DNA of 64,000 nucleotides from assembly GCF_035319885.1 (NCBI RefSeq), contig NZ_CP141285.1, positions 1,426,001 to 1,490,000 of the forward strand. The letters are read 5' to 3'. Positions 1-8,378 of the stretch are shown piece after piece. A program made the translations under genes and the position numbers. Below the pieces are notes generated by a model. The model ran no database searches, was not told the DNA's origin, and was given only the letters and a program-made list of their open reading frames with translations. Source of the DNA: Altererythrobacter sp. H2 (GTDB taxonomy: Bacteria; Pseudomonadota; Alphaproteobacteria; Sphingomonadales; Sphingomonadaceae). Each line of letters begins with the position of its first letter. Position 1 is the first letter of the stretch.

Positions 1-625
1 CGAGCCAGGTCGCCATCGCGCCGCCGACCACGGTCCAGCTGAGCACATAGGACAGGAAGAACCGCCGCCGCACGGTCTCGTCCATTTGGCCATAAGCGAA
101 CCACAGCACGCCGGGGTAGAGCAGCAGGAACCAGGCCTGGTAAAGAAAGGCGAGGGTGGCGGTCACCACCGGATAGCCCAGGACCGGCTGGAGCACTTCC
201 CACGCATCGTACCCGAAGAACAGGCCCCGATCCCAGGCGATGAATGCCTCGTCCCACGTATAGCTGTTGAACAGCGGAATCGCGGCCTTCATTTTTGAAA
301 AGTAGGGCATCAGCACCACGCAGAGCGCGAACATGAGCGCGCCGCCGGCGGCAAAGGCCCGCGCCTCGGGCGATGTATAGCGGCTCAGCAGGTGCGCGGT
401 GGGGGAAGCGGGGCGTTGACGCAGGAGCGTGCGCGTGGCGTCCAGGCAGCCGATTGCCAGCACGCTGAGCAGGTAGAGCCGCAGATTACCGAGGATCGAG
501 CCAGGATCGGGCCAGATGCCGTGGTTGGCCAGCAAGGCCGTGCACAGGGCGAACAGGCCGCCGGCCACCGCGATAACGGGCACCTCTCCCAACCAGCGCG
601 GAAACGGAAAAAACGGCAGCTGCAT
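1..625 (-). CDS. PAP2-family membrane phosphatase/phosphotransferase (PAP2_3, Aur1/Ipt1-like), C-terminus cut by window edge
   Basis: The frame is open from an ATG at 625-623 to the window edge, giving about 208 residues. It is rich in hydrophobic segments: roughly residues 10-35, 45-60, 85-105 and then a pair after residue 150. The stretch [19 protein letters not shown] followed by an aromatic membrane segment (about residues 115-175) resembles the N-terminal part of PAP2_3 proteins, which include inositol-phosphorylceramide synthase-like enzymes. The catalytic histidine motifs of PAP2 proteins would lie beyond the edge, so activity cannot be judged. The gene is divergent from psd with a 117-bp gap. 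A lipid headgroup role fits the psd-pssA neighbourhood and a sphingolipid-making lineage, but that is inference. Confidence 0.75.
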   Translation of the reverse strand, partial: MQLPFFPFPRWLGEVPVIAVAGGLFALCTALLANHGIWPDPGSILGNLRLYLLSVLAIGCLDATRTLLRQRPASPTAHLLSRYTSPEARAFAAGGALMFALCVVLMPYFSKMKAAIPLFNSYTWDEAFIAWDRGLFFGYDAWEVLQPVLGYPVVTATLAFLYQAWFLLLYPGVLWFAYGQMDETVRRRFFLSYVLSWTVVGGAMATWL

Positions 626-742
626 GGGTTACGGCGATTAACCGGATATGGTCAGCAAAACCCTAACGCGACCGGCTATAACGGGACAATATCCGCAGTC
701 CTACGCTTGTTTGGGCCGCTCCGAACGCCTAAGTCAGGCCGC

Positions 743-1492
743 ATGGCAGGTGAACTGATGGACAACAAGGGGCGGGGCGACGCCAGCTGGAGCTGGCCCG
801 CGATACACCCCGAAGGGCGCAAGTTCGGATTGATCGCAGTGGCGATCAGTCTGGGCGCGGCATTCATGGCATGGGAAACCATTGCCTGGCCGATTGCATT
901 TCTCTCGCTCGGCGTGTTTGCGTTCTTCCGCGACCCGGAACGCGTGGTTCCGCAGGATGACCGGGCGATTGTCTCCCCGGCAGACGGGCTCGTCTCGCTG
1001 ATCATGCAGGTTGAGCCGCCGGCCGAACTACAGGGACAGGACGCTTCGGGCGCGCCCGGGCTCGGCGCCGGACCGGTCACCCGCATCTCGATTTTCATGA
1101 GCGTGTTCGATGTCCACATCAACCGTTCGCCGATTGGCGGCGTGGTGCGGCGGCTGGTCTATATCCCCGGCAAGTTCATGAACGCCGACCTCGACAAGGC
1201 GAGCGAGGAGAACGAACGCCAGCATATCCTGGTTGAGCGGACCGACGGCGTGATGATCGGTTTCACTCAGATTGCCGGCCTGGTGGCGCGTCGCATTGTG
1301 CCGTTCGTCAAGCCGGGCGACCTGCTCGCGGTTGGCCAGCGGGTCGGGCTGATCCGGTTCGGCAGCCGGGTCGACGTTTACCTGCCCGCGGGCACCGATT
1401 CGCGGGTGCTGTTGGGCCAGAAGGTCATTGCCGGCGAAACGGTATTGGCGGAAATCGGCCAGCAGCGCCTGATTGAGGGCGTGTCGCAGTGA
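743..1492 (+). CDS. psd: Phosphatidylserine decarboxylase proenzyme
   Basis: Decarboxylates phosphatidylserine to phosphatidylethanolamine at the inner membrane. The 249-residue product matches the short (archaeal/rhizobial type) Psd family. Visible motifs are an N-terminal hydrophobic pair, FFRDP, SPADG (catalytic Asp), FDVHINRSP (His of the charge relay) and [11 protein letters not shown] near residue 210, where self-cleavage between Gly and Ser creates the pyruvoyl cofactor. The open frame runs much further upstream, but family length points to ATG 743 or ATG 758. The latter has a slightly better Shine-Dalgarno (AGGTGA). The 3' end overlaps pssA by 4 nt (GTGA), so the two successive steps of phosphatidylethanolamine synthesis are translationally coupled. 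Confidence 0.95.
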   Translation: MAGELMDNKGRGDASWSWPAIHPEGRKFGLIAVAISLGAAFMAWETIAWPIAFLSLGVFAFFRDPERVVPQDDRAIVSPADGLVSLIMQVEPPAELQGQDASGAPGLGAGPVTRISIFMSVFDVHINRSPIGGVVRRLVYIPGKFMNADLDKASEENERQHILVERTDGVMIGFTQIAGLVARRIVPFVKPGDLLAVGQRVGLIRFGSRVDVYLPAGTDSRVLLGQKVIAGETVLAEIGQQRLIEGVSQ

Positions 1493-2316
1493 CGGATGAG
1501 GGGCCGCGGCTCGGTCCCAAGGCGGCCGAGGACGAGTTTCCCCAGTCCCGTGCCGGCGGACGCGGGCTGACCCTGCGGGCCGTCCTTCCCAACGCCATTA
1601 CTGCCGCTGCGCTCTGTTCCGGCCTGACCGGCATTCGCTTTGCGATTGGCGGCGAATGGAAGCTGGCGATCTTCGCAATCATCTTGGCCGGCTTGCTGGA
1701 CGGGATCGACGGACGGATTGCCCGGCTGCTCAAGGCCCAGTCGCGCTTCGGTGCGGAGCTGGACAGCCTGGCCGATTCGCTGTCCTTCGGGATGGCGCCG
1801 GCGCTGATTATCTATCTGTGGACTCTGCAGGACTTGCCCAGCATTGGCTGGTTCGCCGCGCTCGCCTTCGCGATCTGCTGTGCCTTGCGGCTGGCCCGCT
1901 TCAACGCGCAGATCGACGTGGACGAACAGCCGCACAAGTCGGCCGGGTTCCTGACCGGCATTCCGGCGCCGGTGGGGGCAGGGCTGGCCTTCCTGCCATT
2001 CTACCTGTGGATGGCGACCGGGAACGAGATGTTCCGCGACCCGCTTGCCAATGCGATCTGGATTGTCGCCATTGCAGTGCTGATGATTTCAAACCTGGCG
2101 ACGCTTAGCTGGGGCCTGATCCGGCCGCATCGCAGCTTGCGGCTGGCGTTTATCGCACTGGTGGGGATGCTGTTTGCGGCGCTTTTGCTGGAACCCTGGT
2201 GGTCGCTGGTCGCGATCTGCGTTCTCTATCTGGGGCTGATGCCTTACGCGGCGTGGCGCTATATCCGGTTCAGGCAGCAGCGCGGCGAGCGTATGGCTGC
2301 CAATCCCGCGCCCTGA
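1489..2316 (+). CDS. pssA: CDP-diacylglycerol--serine O-phosphatidyltransferase
   Basis: Makes phosphatidylserine from CDP-diacylglycerol and serine, supplying Psd encoded just upstream. The 275-residue integral membrane protein carries the full CDP-alcohol phosphatidyltransferase signature D-x2-D-G-x2-A-R-x8-G-x3-D-x3-D at about residues 64-86 (DGIDGRIAR ... G ... LDSLADS). Several membrane helices follow to the C-terminus. The start is GTG at 1489, overlapping the psd stop as GTGA. The last 47 bp overlap a convergent small gene. Confidence 0.95.
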   Translation: MTDEGPRLGPKAAEDEFPQSRAGGRGLTLRAVLPNAITAAALCSGLTGIRFAIGGEWKLAIFAIILAGLLDGIDGRIARLLKAQSRFGAELDSLADSLSFGMAPALIIYLWTLQDLPSIGWFAALAFAICCALRLARFNAQIDVDEQPHKSAGFLTGIPAPVGAGLAFLPFYLWMATGNEMFRDPLANAIWIVAIAVLMISNLATLSWGLIRPHRSLRLAFIALVGMLFAALLLEPWWSLVAICVLYLGLMPYAAWRYIRFRQQRGERMAANPAP

Positions 2317-2503
2317 TACAGGCGGGGCTTGCGCTCCGGGTCGTGCCGCCTCGCACGCTGGCAGCGCATTCACCCGACAGCACCCGTAGCTCACGCTGAA
2401 TCCGGCGCCACGCGAAAACCCCGCGCATCGCGCTGTCCGCAATTACCAGGAGACTGGCCAGGGCGCACACGGCAAACAGGGCGTTCAGAACAAGAGCAAT
2501 CAT
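2270..2503 (-). CDS. Small single-span membrane protein, probably SOS-regulated, unknown function
   Basis: A 77-residue product. Residues 2-22 are a strongly hydrophobic segment (starting MIALVLNALFAVCALASLL), followed by an Arg-rich cytosolic-type tail. The ATG is preceded by a strong Shine-Dalgarno (GAGGAAGAG, about 5 nt spacing), which supports a real gene even though its 3' end overlaps pssA. About 100 nt upstream on the same strand lies a TTGACT-N17-AACATT promoter whose spacer holds a canonical alphaproteobacterial LexA box. Small single-pass membrane proteins under LexA control are known as SOS cell-division inhibitors (SidA in Caulobacter). No sequence similarity to these is claimed; the parallel is in size, topology and regulation only. 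Confidence 0.6.
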   Translation of the reverse strand: MIALVLNALFAVCALASLLVIADSAMRGVFAWRRIQRELRVLSGECAASVRGGTTRSASPACIRARDWQPYARRAAA

Positions 2504-2863
2504 CGCTTCTCTTCCTCAATCGGTTTCCCGCAAGCCTGTTGACAGCCTGTGGATATCGGGTTGAAAACGGCCAGCGGAGACGTTCCGTTCCGCTGGTGAA
2601 GGCAATGTTCTCTTTTTGTTCTAGCGAGTCAAGCGCTTTCTGCGCCAGATCCTTCATTTGCTGCGGCCGATTGAGGGTGGATTTTCCCGCCGACCACCGC
2701 TATGAGGCCGCCTTCGCCGCGATTCCCCTGCCATTCCGGCATGGGCGGGTGGCGAAAATCCACATGGGCAACGCTCATACCGGTGCCGCCAGCGGGCCAG
2801 GTCGTCAGACTCTCCGCAAGCGGTTCCAGTTGTCCAGAGGCATAACCGGAAAGGAATTATCCT
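2504..2863. other. 360-bp gene-free interval upstream of rpsB
   Basis: Apart from the minus-strand LexA-type promoter at 2604-2632, I find no convincing gene here. The open frames on either strand show no family similarity or usable ribosome binding site. The plus-strand part from about 2640 should hold the rpsB promoter and 5' leader. S2 mRNAs often carry an autoregulatory leader, but I cannot assign a specific fold by eye. A GGAAAGGA Shine-Dalgarno ends this interval ahead of rpsB. Confidence 0.5.
2604..2632 (-). promoter_or_regulatory. LexA-type (SOS) promoter
   Basis: On the minus strand, TTGACT (2632-2627) and AACATT (2609-2604) are separated by exactly 17 nt. The direct repeat GTTC-N7-GTTC (plus strand GTTCTCTTTTTGTTC, 2607-2621), the LexA box known from alphaproteobacteria, covers the -10 end and most of the spacer. 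This is the expected geometry for LexA repression. Transcription would begin near 2597 and run to the small gene starting at 2503. Confidence 0.75.
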
Positions 2864-3622
2864 ATGGCGGCTCCAGTCGTCACGATGCAGCAATTGATTG
2901 AAGCCGGATCGCACTTCGGCCACCAGACCCACCGCTGGAACCCGCGGATGAAGCCGTACATCTTCGGCGCGCGCAACGGTGTCCACATTATCGACCTGTC
3001 GCAGACCGTGCCGCTGTTCGCGCGCGCGCTCGATTTCGTCGAAGCGACCGTGCGTTCGGGCGGCAAGGTGCTGTTCGTCGGCACCAAGCGCCAGGCCCAG
3101 CAGCCGATTGCCGAAGCGGCCCGCGCCTGCGGCCAGCACTTCGTCAACCACCGCTGGCTCGGCGGCATGCTGACCAACTGGAAGACCATCAGCCAGTCGA
3201 TCAAGCGCCTCAAGACTCTTGAAGAGCAGCTCTCGGGCGAAACCTCGGGCCTGACCAAGAAGGAAGTGCTCCAGCTGACGCGTGAGCGCGACAAGCTGGA
3301 AATGTCGCTTGGCGGCATCCGCGACATGGGCGGCATTCCTGACGTCATGTTCGTGATCGACGCCAACAAGGAAGACCTGGCCATCAAGGAAGCCAACGTG
3401 CTCGGCATCCCGGTGGTTGGCATCCTCGATACCAACGTCGATCCCAGCGGCATCGCTTTCCCGGTTCCGGGCAACGATGACGCGGCCCGCGCCGTTCGGC
3501 TTTACTGCGACGCCATTCGCGATGCGGCCCTGGCCGGTCGGGGTGCCAAGGTGATGCAGTCGGGCGCCGATTTCGGTGCCATGGACACGCCGCCGACCGA
3601 GGAACTCGCCGCAGAGGCGTAA
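2864..3622 (+). CDS. rpsB: 30S ribosomal protein S2
   Basis: A component of the small ribosomal subunit, binding at the head-body junction together with S1. The 252-residue product has the standard opening ([20 protein letters not shown]), the [12 protein letters not shown] block near residue 100, and the [22 protein letters not shown] signature region near residues 190-210. The length is typical. The ATG at 2864 is supported by GGAAAGGA about 8 nt upstream. It is followed by tsf in the universal rpsB-tsf order. Confidence 0.98.
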   Translation: MAAPVVTMQQLIEAGSHFGHQTHRWNPRMKPYIFGARNGVHIIDLSQTVPLFARALDFVEATVRSGGKVLFVGTKRQAQQPIAEAARACGQHFVNHRWLGGMLTNWKTISQSIKRLKTLEEQLSGETSGLTKKEVLQLTRERDKLEMSLGGIRDMGGIPDVMFVIDANKEDLAIKEANVLGIPVVGILDTNVDPSGIAFPVPGNDDAARAVRLYCDAIRDAALAGRGAKVMQSGADFGAMDTPPTEELAAEA

Positions 3623-3667
3623 TTCCCCGGGCGTGCGGTCGCCAGATCGCAACACTCCACTCCTAGT

Positions 3668-3700
3668 GCGCCGGGCCATCCCCCATTCAGGGCCCGGCGC
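3668..3700 (+). terminator. rpsB-tsf intergenic hairpin (attenuator-like)
   Basis: GCGCCGGGCC (3668-3677) and GGCCCGGCGC (3691-3700) form a perfect 10-bp stem with a 13-nt loop, between the rpsB stop and the tsf ribosome binding site. There is no long T-run, so it is more likely a partial terminator or mRNA-stability element that lowers tsf relative to rpsB than a full stop. Confidence 0.5.
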
Positions 3701-3729
3701 CCTGATTTCAGACAAGAAGGAAAATCACC

Positions 3730-4656
3730 ATGGCTGCATTCACTGCCGCTGACGTGAAGGCCCTGCGCGAAAAGACCGGCGCGGGCATGATGGACGCCAA
3801 GAAGGCGCTCGAATCGACGGGTGGCGACATCGAAGCCGCAGTTGACGCGCTGCGCGCCAAGGGCCTCGCCACCGCCCAGAAGAAGTCGAGCCGCACCGCC
3901 GCCGAAGGGCTCGTGGGCGTGGCTGTTTCCGGCACCCGCGGCGTCGCTGTCGAAGTGAACTCGGAAACCGACTTCGTTGCCAAGAACGACAAGTTCCAGG
4001 ATTTCGTCCGCAAGACCACCGAAGTGGCGCTGGGCGTATCGGGTGACGATGTCGAAGCGCTCAAGGGCACCGCTTACCCTGATGGCGGCACCGTCGGCGA
4101 CAAGCTGACCGACAATGTCGCCACCATCGGTGAGAACCAGCAGGTTCGCCGCATGAAGACGGTCGAAGTCGCCCACGGCGTGGTCGTTCCCTACATGCAC
4201 AATGCCGCTGCGCCGAACCTCGGCAAGATCGGCGTGCTGGTTGCGCTGGAAAGCGAAGCCGGGGCCGATGTGCTCGAACCGCTCGGCAAGCAGCTGGCGA
4301 TGCACATCGCCGCCGCCTTCCCGATGGCGCTCGATGCTGCCAGCCTCGATGCCGACGTGATCGAGCGTGAGCGCAAGGTTGCCGCTGAAAAGGCTGCCGA
4401 AAGCGGCAAGCCCGCCGAAGTCCAGGCCAAGATGGTCGACGGCGCGGTGGCCAAGTTCGCCAAGGAAAACGCCCTGCTCAGCCAGGTGTTCGTGATGGAC
4501 AACAAGACCCCGATTGCCGAAGTCGTGGCCAAGGCGGGCAAGGATGCCGGCACCACGATCGTGCTGAAGGACTATGTCCGCTTCCAGCTCGGCGAAGGCA
4601 TCGAGAAGGAAGAAACCGACTTCGCTGCCGAAGTGGCTGCCGCCGTCAAGGGCTGA
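3730..4656 (+). CDS. tsf: Translation elongation factor Ts
   Basis: Nucleotide exchange factor that recycles EF-Tu-GDP. The 308-residue product has the N-terminal UBA-like domain ([19 protein letters not shown]), the EF-Tu contact motif containing [13 protein letters not shown] near residues 75-90, and the coiled-coil and C-terminal core sections. The length is normal for alphaproteobacteria. AAGGAAAA lies 6-9 nt before the ATG. It forms an operon with rpsB and is followed by a strong terminator. Confidence 0.98.
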   Translation: MAAFTAADVKALREKTGAGMMDAKKALESTGGDIEAAVDALRAKGLATAQKKSSRTAAEGLVGVAVSGTRGVAVEVNSETDFVAKNDKFQDFVRKTTEVALGVSGDDVEALKGTAYPDGGTVGDKLTDNVATIGENQQVRRMKTVEVAHGVVVPYMHNAAAPNLGKIGVLVALESEAGADVLEPLGKQLAMHIAAAFPMALDAASLDADVIERERKVAAEKAAESGKPAEVQAKMVDGAVAKFAKENALLSQVFVMDNKTPIAEVVAKAGKDAGTTIVLKDYVRFQLGEGIEKEETDFAAEVAAAVKG

Positions 4657-4683
4657 GCCGCTTCCACGCGATTGCAATCCAGG

Positions 4684-4716
4684 CGGCCGCCGGACTGATT
4701 GTCCGGCGGCCGTTTT
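4684..4716 (+). terminator. Rho-independent terminator after tsf
   Basis: A perfect 12-bp GC stem, CGGCCGCCGGAC (4684-4695) and GTCCGGCGGCCG (4701-4712), has a TGATT loop and is followed by TTTT. It sits between tsf and the convergent phosphoesterase gene, whose stop is at 4721, and could serve both strands, although the T-run favours the plus strand. Confidence 0.85.
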
Positions 4717-4720
4717 GCTG

Positions 4721-5575
4721 TCAGCGAGAGGCTGGCCTGACCTCGATCAGCCAGATCTCCGGCGGGGTAAACAGGCGCACCGGGGCCAGACTGGTGCCAA
4801 GCCCCGCGCCGACCACCAGCGCCTTGCCATGCTCGTCCACCCGCCCGCAGGCGTAGCGGTCGCCATAGTCCGACATGGTCGCAGGCGCACCGCCCCAGGG
4901 ATAGGCAATCTGGCCGCAATGGGTGTGCCCGGCGAGAACCAGCGGCACGCTGTTGGGCACGTCGGGGAAGGGATCGGGGCTGTGGCTGAGCAGAACCCGC
5001 GCGCCCCGCAGCGGCGCCATGGCGTCAAGCGTCTGCCGCAGGTCCGCGCGCCGGGTAAAATCATCGTCCAGACCGCCAATGACGAGGGGCCCGGCCACGC
5101 GCGCGGAATTCGCCAGCAGAATTATGCCATGCTTGTCGAGCTCGGCTGCCAGACCTGGCATGTCGAACCAGTGGTCATGGTTGCCGGGCACCGCGATGAC
5201 GCCCAGCCTTGCCTTCAGACCAGCCAGCGGGGCGACGATTTCCTCCGCCGGATAGACACGCGTCGCGAGCATCTTGTCGCTGACCAGGTCGCCGGCGATC
5301 AGCACCAGGTCCGGCTCCAGCGCGTTGACCTGCGCCACGATCCGCACCAGCCGCTCGGGCGGCATATCCGGCCCGGCGACGTGGATATCGCTCAGCAAGG
5401 CGATCCGGACGGGCGAAGACCCGCCCGGCAAACCCTTGTGGACGAATTCGGTGTGCCGCACCTGGGGATCGCCCATGGTGTCGGACCATGCCTTCCCCGC
5501 CAGCGCCAGGGCGAGAACCACCAGCAGCGCGAGCACGCGCCACAGACCCTTCCGCCTTTCCCCTTTGCGCGTCAT
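4721..5575 (-). CDS. Metallophosphoesterase, membrane-anchored (YkuE/UDP-diacylglucosamine pyrophosphatase-like superfamily)
   Basis: A 284-residue calcineurin-like phosphoesterase. The dimetal motifs appear in order: SDIHVAG (about residue 62), GDLVSDK (about 95), GNHDHW (about 131), an H-containing LLSHSPDPFP segment, and GHTHCGQ (about 222). Residues 10-28 form a hydrophobic anchor after a basic KGERRK start, so the catalytic domain should face the periplasm. The ATG at 5575 is the only reasonable start and leaves 54 bp to the divergent pyrH. The substrate is unknown; similar proteins act on phospholipids or nucleotides. Confidence 0.88.
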   Translation of the reverse strand: MTRKGERRKGLWRVLALLVVLALALAGKAWSDTMGDPQVRHTEFVHKGLPGGSSPVRIALLSDIHVAGPDMPPERLVRIVAQVNALEPDLVLIAGDLVSDKMLATRVYPAEEIVAPLAGLKARLGVIAVPGNHDHWFDMPGLAAELDKHGIILLANSARVAGPLVIGGLDDDFTRRADLRQTLDAMAPLRGARVLLSHSPDPFPDVPNSVPLVLAGHTHCGQIAYPWGGAPATMSDYGDRYACGRVDEHGKALVVGAGLGTSLAPVRLFTPPEIWLIEVRPASR

Positions 5576-5629
5576 GGACCTAGCGGCTAAGGAGCGCGGC
5601 ACGCCATCGCAACCGGATTCTGATCGCCC

Positions 5630-6352
5630 ATGACTGTTCCTGCCGCCAGACGCATTCTTCTCAAGCTGTCGGGTGAGGTGCTGATGGGAGACCAGCAGTT
5701 CGGGATCGATCCCGCCTTCGTGCTGGAGCTGGCCAAGGAAGTGAAGGCGGCCAAGGAAACCGGGCTGGAGCTGTGCCTCGTCATCGGCGGCGGCAATATT
5801 TTCCGCGGCATGGCAGGCGCGGCCCAGGGGATGGACCGCGCGCAGGCCGACTATATGGGCATGCTTGCCACCGTGATGAACGCGCTGGCCATGCAGAGCG
5901 CGCTGGAGCAGCTGGGCGTACCGACGCGGGTCCAGTCCGCCATCTCGATGGACCAGGTGTGCGAGCCGGTGATCCGCCGCCGGGCCGAGCGTCATCTGGA
6001 AAAGGGCCGCGTGGTCATTTTTGCCGCAGGCGTGGGCGCGCCCTATTTCACCACCGATTCCGGCGCCGCGCTGCGGGCCGCCGAAATGCGGTGCGATGCC
6101 CTGTTCAAGGGCACCAGCGTGGACGGGGTCTATGACAGCGACCCCAAGAAGAACAGCGCTGCGGTTCGTTACGACACAGTCACCTATGACAAGGTGCTGG
6201 CAGACAATCTCAAGGTGATGGACGCCTCGGCCGTGGCCCTGTGCCGTGACAACGCGATCCCGATCGTGGTCTTCTCGATCCGCGAAAAGGGCAATCTGGC
6301 GCGGGTGCTGGCCGGTGGCGGCGTCCAGACAGTAGTGCAGAAGGAAGCCTGA
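5630..6352 (+). CDS. pyrH: Uridylate kinase (UMP kinase)
   Basis: Phosphorylates UMP to UDP in pyrimidine nucleotide synthesis. The 240-residue product belongs to the amino-acid-kinase fold. It shows [13 protein letters not shown] at the N-terminus, the glycine-rich IGGGNIFRG near residue 53, the [19 protein letters not shown] block near residue 137, and [14 protein letters not shown] near residue 165. It lies 2 bp upstream of frr; this pairing with frr downstream of tsf is conserved across bacteria. Confidence 0.98.
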   Translation: MTVPAARRILLKLSGEVLMGDQQFGIDPAFVLELAKEVKAAKETGLELCLVIGGGNIFRGMAGAAQGMDRAQADYMGMLATVMNALAMQSALEQLGVPTRVQSAISMDQVCEPVIRRRAERHLEKGRVVIFAAGVGAPYFTTDSGAALRAAEMRCDALFKGTSVDGVYDSDPKKNSAAVRYDTVTYDKVLADNLKVMDASAVALCRDNAIPIVVFSIREKGNLARVLAGGGVQTVVQKEA

Positions 6353-6354
6353 CC

Positions 6355-6912
6355 ATGGCCAAGTACGACAAGAACGATATCGAGCGCCGTATGCAGGGCG
6401 CGGTGGACAGCCTGAAGAGCGATCTCGGCGGCCTGCGGACCGGCCGGGCGAACACGGCCCTGCTCGATCCGGTGGTGTGCGAGGTCTATGGCGCGATGAT
6501 GCCGCTGAGCCAGGTGGCGACCGTGTCGGCCCCCGATCCGCGCATGCTCAGCGTGCAGGTGTGGGACAAGTCCAACATGACTGCGGTGGAAAAGGGCATT
6601 GCCAAGGCCAACCTCGGCCTCAACCCGATGATCGATGGCCAGACCCTGCGCCTGCCGCTGCCGGACCTGACCCAGGACCGCCGCAAGGAGCTGGCCAAGC
6701 TGGCCGGGGAATATGGCGAGAAGGCCAAGATCGCGATCCGCAATGTGCGCCGCGACGGGATGGAATCGCTCAAGGAAGACGAAAAGAAGAAGGAAATCTC
6801 CGAGGATGACCGCAAGCGGTCGGAGGACGATGTCCAGAAGCTGACCGACAAGTATGTCGCCGATATCGACGCGGCCGTGGCGGCCAAGGTCAAGGAAATC
6901 CTGACTCAGTGA
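6355..6912 (+). CDS. frr: Ribosome recycling factor
   Basis: Splits post-termination ribosomes together with EF-G. The 185-residue product has the expected two-domain helical make-up. It includes the LRTGRANTALLD motif near residue 30, VWDKSNMTAVEKGIAKANLGLNP near residue 70, and the RRKELAKLAGEYGEKAKIAIRNVRRD helix. It starts 2 nt after the pyrH stop. Confidence 0.98.
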   Translation: MAKYDKNDIERRMQGAVDSLKSDLGGLRTGRANTALLDPVVCEVYGAMMPLSQVATVSAPDPRMLSVQVWDKSNMTAVEKGIAKANLGLNPMIDGQTLRLPLPDLTQDRRKELAKLAGEYGEKAKIAIRNVRRDGMESLKEDEKKKEISEDDRKRSEDDVQKLTDKYVADIDAAVAAKVKEILTQ

Positions 6913-6936
6913 TAACGCCCTCTCCCCTTCAGGGGC

Positions 6937-7000
6937 GAGGGTCGGGGAGAGGGGATTATCACACCTCGGAAGTCCCTGAATTCCCCCTCTCCCGACCCTC
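6937..7000. repeat. Imperfect inverted repeat between frr and uppS
   Basis: GAGGGTCGGGGAGAGGGG (6937-6954) faces CCCCCTCTCCCGACCCTC (6983-7000), which would pair over about 17 bp with single-base slips around a 28-nt loop. A smaller CCCC/GGGG hairpin lies just upstream (6921-6940). Purine-rich palindromes of this type recur between genes in many proteobacteria and may terminate transcription or stabilise mRNA. There is no T-run. Confidence 0.6.
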
Positions 7001-7042
7001 TCTCCCGGGAGCGCAGCTCGGCGCAGCCAACGGGATTGGGCT

Positions 7043-7714
7043 ATGACGACCGCCAGACACGTCGCCATCATCATGGACGGCAACGGACGCTGGGCCAAGC
7101 GCCGCTTCCTGCCGCGTGCGATGGGTCACCAGCGCGGGGTGGAGGCGGTGCGCGAGCTGGTCCGCGGGCTCGAAGGGACGGGCATCGAATGCCTGACGCT
7201 CTACGCCTTCAGCAGCGAGAACTGGAAGCGCGAAGAGGAAGAGGTCGACGACCTGATGAACCTGATGCGCAAGTTCATCAAATCGGACCTGCCGGAATTC
7301 ATTGCCAATGACGTGAAGCTCAAAATCATCGGTGACTGGCAGGCGCTGGCACCGGATATCGTGGCCATGCTCAAAGACGCGCTGGAGCAGACCGCCGGGG
7401 GCAGCCGCACCATCGCGGTCGCGCTGAACTACGGCTCGCAGAACGAGATCGCGCGCGCCGCGGCCAAGGCGGCGACCGCAGGGGACATCACGCCCGAGAC
7501 GATTGCCGCCAACCTGGACACGGCCGACCTGCCGCCGCTCGACCTGCTGATCCGCACCAGCGGCGAAGTGCGGCTGTCGAACTTCCTGCTCTGGCAATGC
7601 GCCTATGCCGAGATGCTGTTCGTCGACACGTTGTGGCCGGACTTTACGCCGGCGCACCTGCAGCAGGCGCTGGATGACTTTGCCAATCGGGAGCGGCGCT
7701 ATGGTGGTCGGTGA
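7043..7714 (+). CDS. uppS: Isoprenyl transferase (undecaprenyl diphosphate synthase)
   Basis: Condenses farnesyl and isopentenyl diphosphates to make the lipid carrier for peptidoglycan and polysaccharide. The 223-residue product shows the family hallmarks: HVAIIMDGNGRWAKRR with catalytic Asp12, YAFSSENWKR near residue 57, ALNYGSQNEI, and the C-terminal RTSGEVRLSNFLLWQCAYAE block. It is slightly shorter than the 250-residue E. coli enzyme, as is usual here. It overlaps the downstream cdsA start by 14 nt. Confidence 0.97.
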   Translation: MTTARHVAIIMDGNGRWAKRRFLPRAMGHQRGVEAVRELVRGLEGTGIECLTLYAFSSENWKREEEEVDDLMNLMRKFIKSDLPEFIANDVKLKIIGDWQALAPDIVAMLKDALEQTAGGSRTIAVALNYGSQNEIARAAAKAATAGDITPETIAANLDTADLPPLDLLIRTSGEVRLSNFLLWQCAYAEMLFVDTLWPDFTPAHLQQALDDFANRERRYGGR

Positions 7715-8378
7715 CGGGCGGGCACGCAATGCCGATCTCGGCGTGCGGACTGCCTCTGCCGTGGTCATGCTGGCGGTAGCCGGGGCGGCATTGTGGCTGG
7801 GCGACCCCTGGCTGGATGGTTTTATCCTGCTGGTCGCGCTCGCGTGCCTGGTCGAACTGGCCCGGCTGGTAACAATCGCCTCAAGGCCCGGCGTAGCGCG
7901 GCTCGTCGGCCTGCTGGCTGGCGCCATCTATGTCGGTCTGGCGGCCTATGCCCTGGTGCAGATGCCGGTCGGCGTGCTGCTCGGCGTGATCCTGATCGTG
8001 GTGGCGACCGATACGGGGGCCTATTTCAGCGGGCGCACCTTCGGCGGCCCCAAGATTGCGCCGAGGATCAGTCCGTCCAAGACGTGGGCGGGCCTTTATG
8101 GCGGGATGCTGGCGGCCGGGCTGGTGGCGGCAGGGACCTTCATCTGGAACGCGGGCGAGGCGGCCTGGTCGCCGATGCTGGCGATTGCCTTTGCCATCGG
8201 CGCGATGCTGGCAGTGGTGGCGCAGATGGGCGACTTTTTCGAAAGCTGGCTCAAGCGGCGGGCGGGGGTCAAGGACAGCTCCCGCGTGATCCCCGGCCAC
8301 GGCGGGGTGTTTGACCGGGTTGATGGGCTGTTGCCGGTGGCAATCGTCGCCCTGCCGCTGTGGCTGATGCATCCGTGA
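7701..8378 (+). CDS. cdsA: Phosphatidate cytidylyltransferase (CDP-diglyceride synthase)
   Basis: Makes CDP-diacylglycerol, the precursor used by pssA earlier in the window. The 225-residue polytopic membrane protein ends with the complete CDS signature SWLKRRAGVKDSSRVIPGHG followed by GVFDRVD. DTGAYFSGRTFGG, near residue 108, is a second family block. The start chosen is the ATG at 7701 inside the uppS 3' end; the open frame extends upstream but only through uppS sequence. Confidence 0.95.
   Translation: MVVGDGRARNADLGVRTASAVVMLAVAGAALWLGDPWLDGFILLVALACLVELARLVTIASRPGVARLVGLLAGAIYVGLAAYALVQMPVGVLLGVILIVVATDTGAYFSGRTFGGPKIAPRISPSKTWAGLYGGMLAAGLVAAGTFIWNAGEAAWSPMLAIAFAIGAMLAVVAQMGDFFESWLKRRAGVKDSSRVIPGHGGVFDRVDGLLPVAIVALPLWLMHP

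Noticed and set aside
392-742. Upstream extension of the psd frame, 117 codons
   Set aside because: It is antisense to the PAP2 gene and has no Psd similarity; family length fits a start at 743 or 758.
2391-2657. Minus-strand frame of 88 residues starting MKDLAQKALDSLEQKENIAF
   Set aside because: Its start lies upstream of the LexA-type promoter elements, the sequence turns low-complexity and Arg-rich after 20 residues, and it has no ribosome binding site. The frame ending at 2270 is better supported.
6913-7042. CRISPR-like or mobile repeat at the frr-uppS gap
   Set aside because: There is only one inverted pair, with no regular spacing, spacers or flanking transposase.
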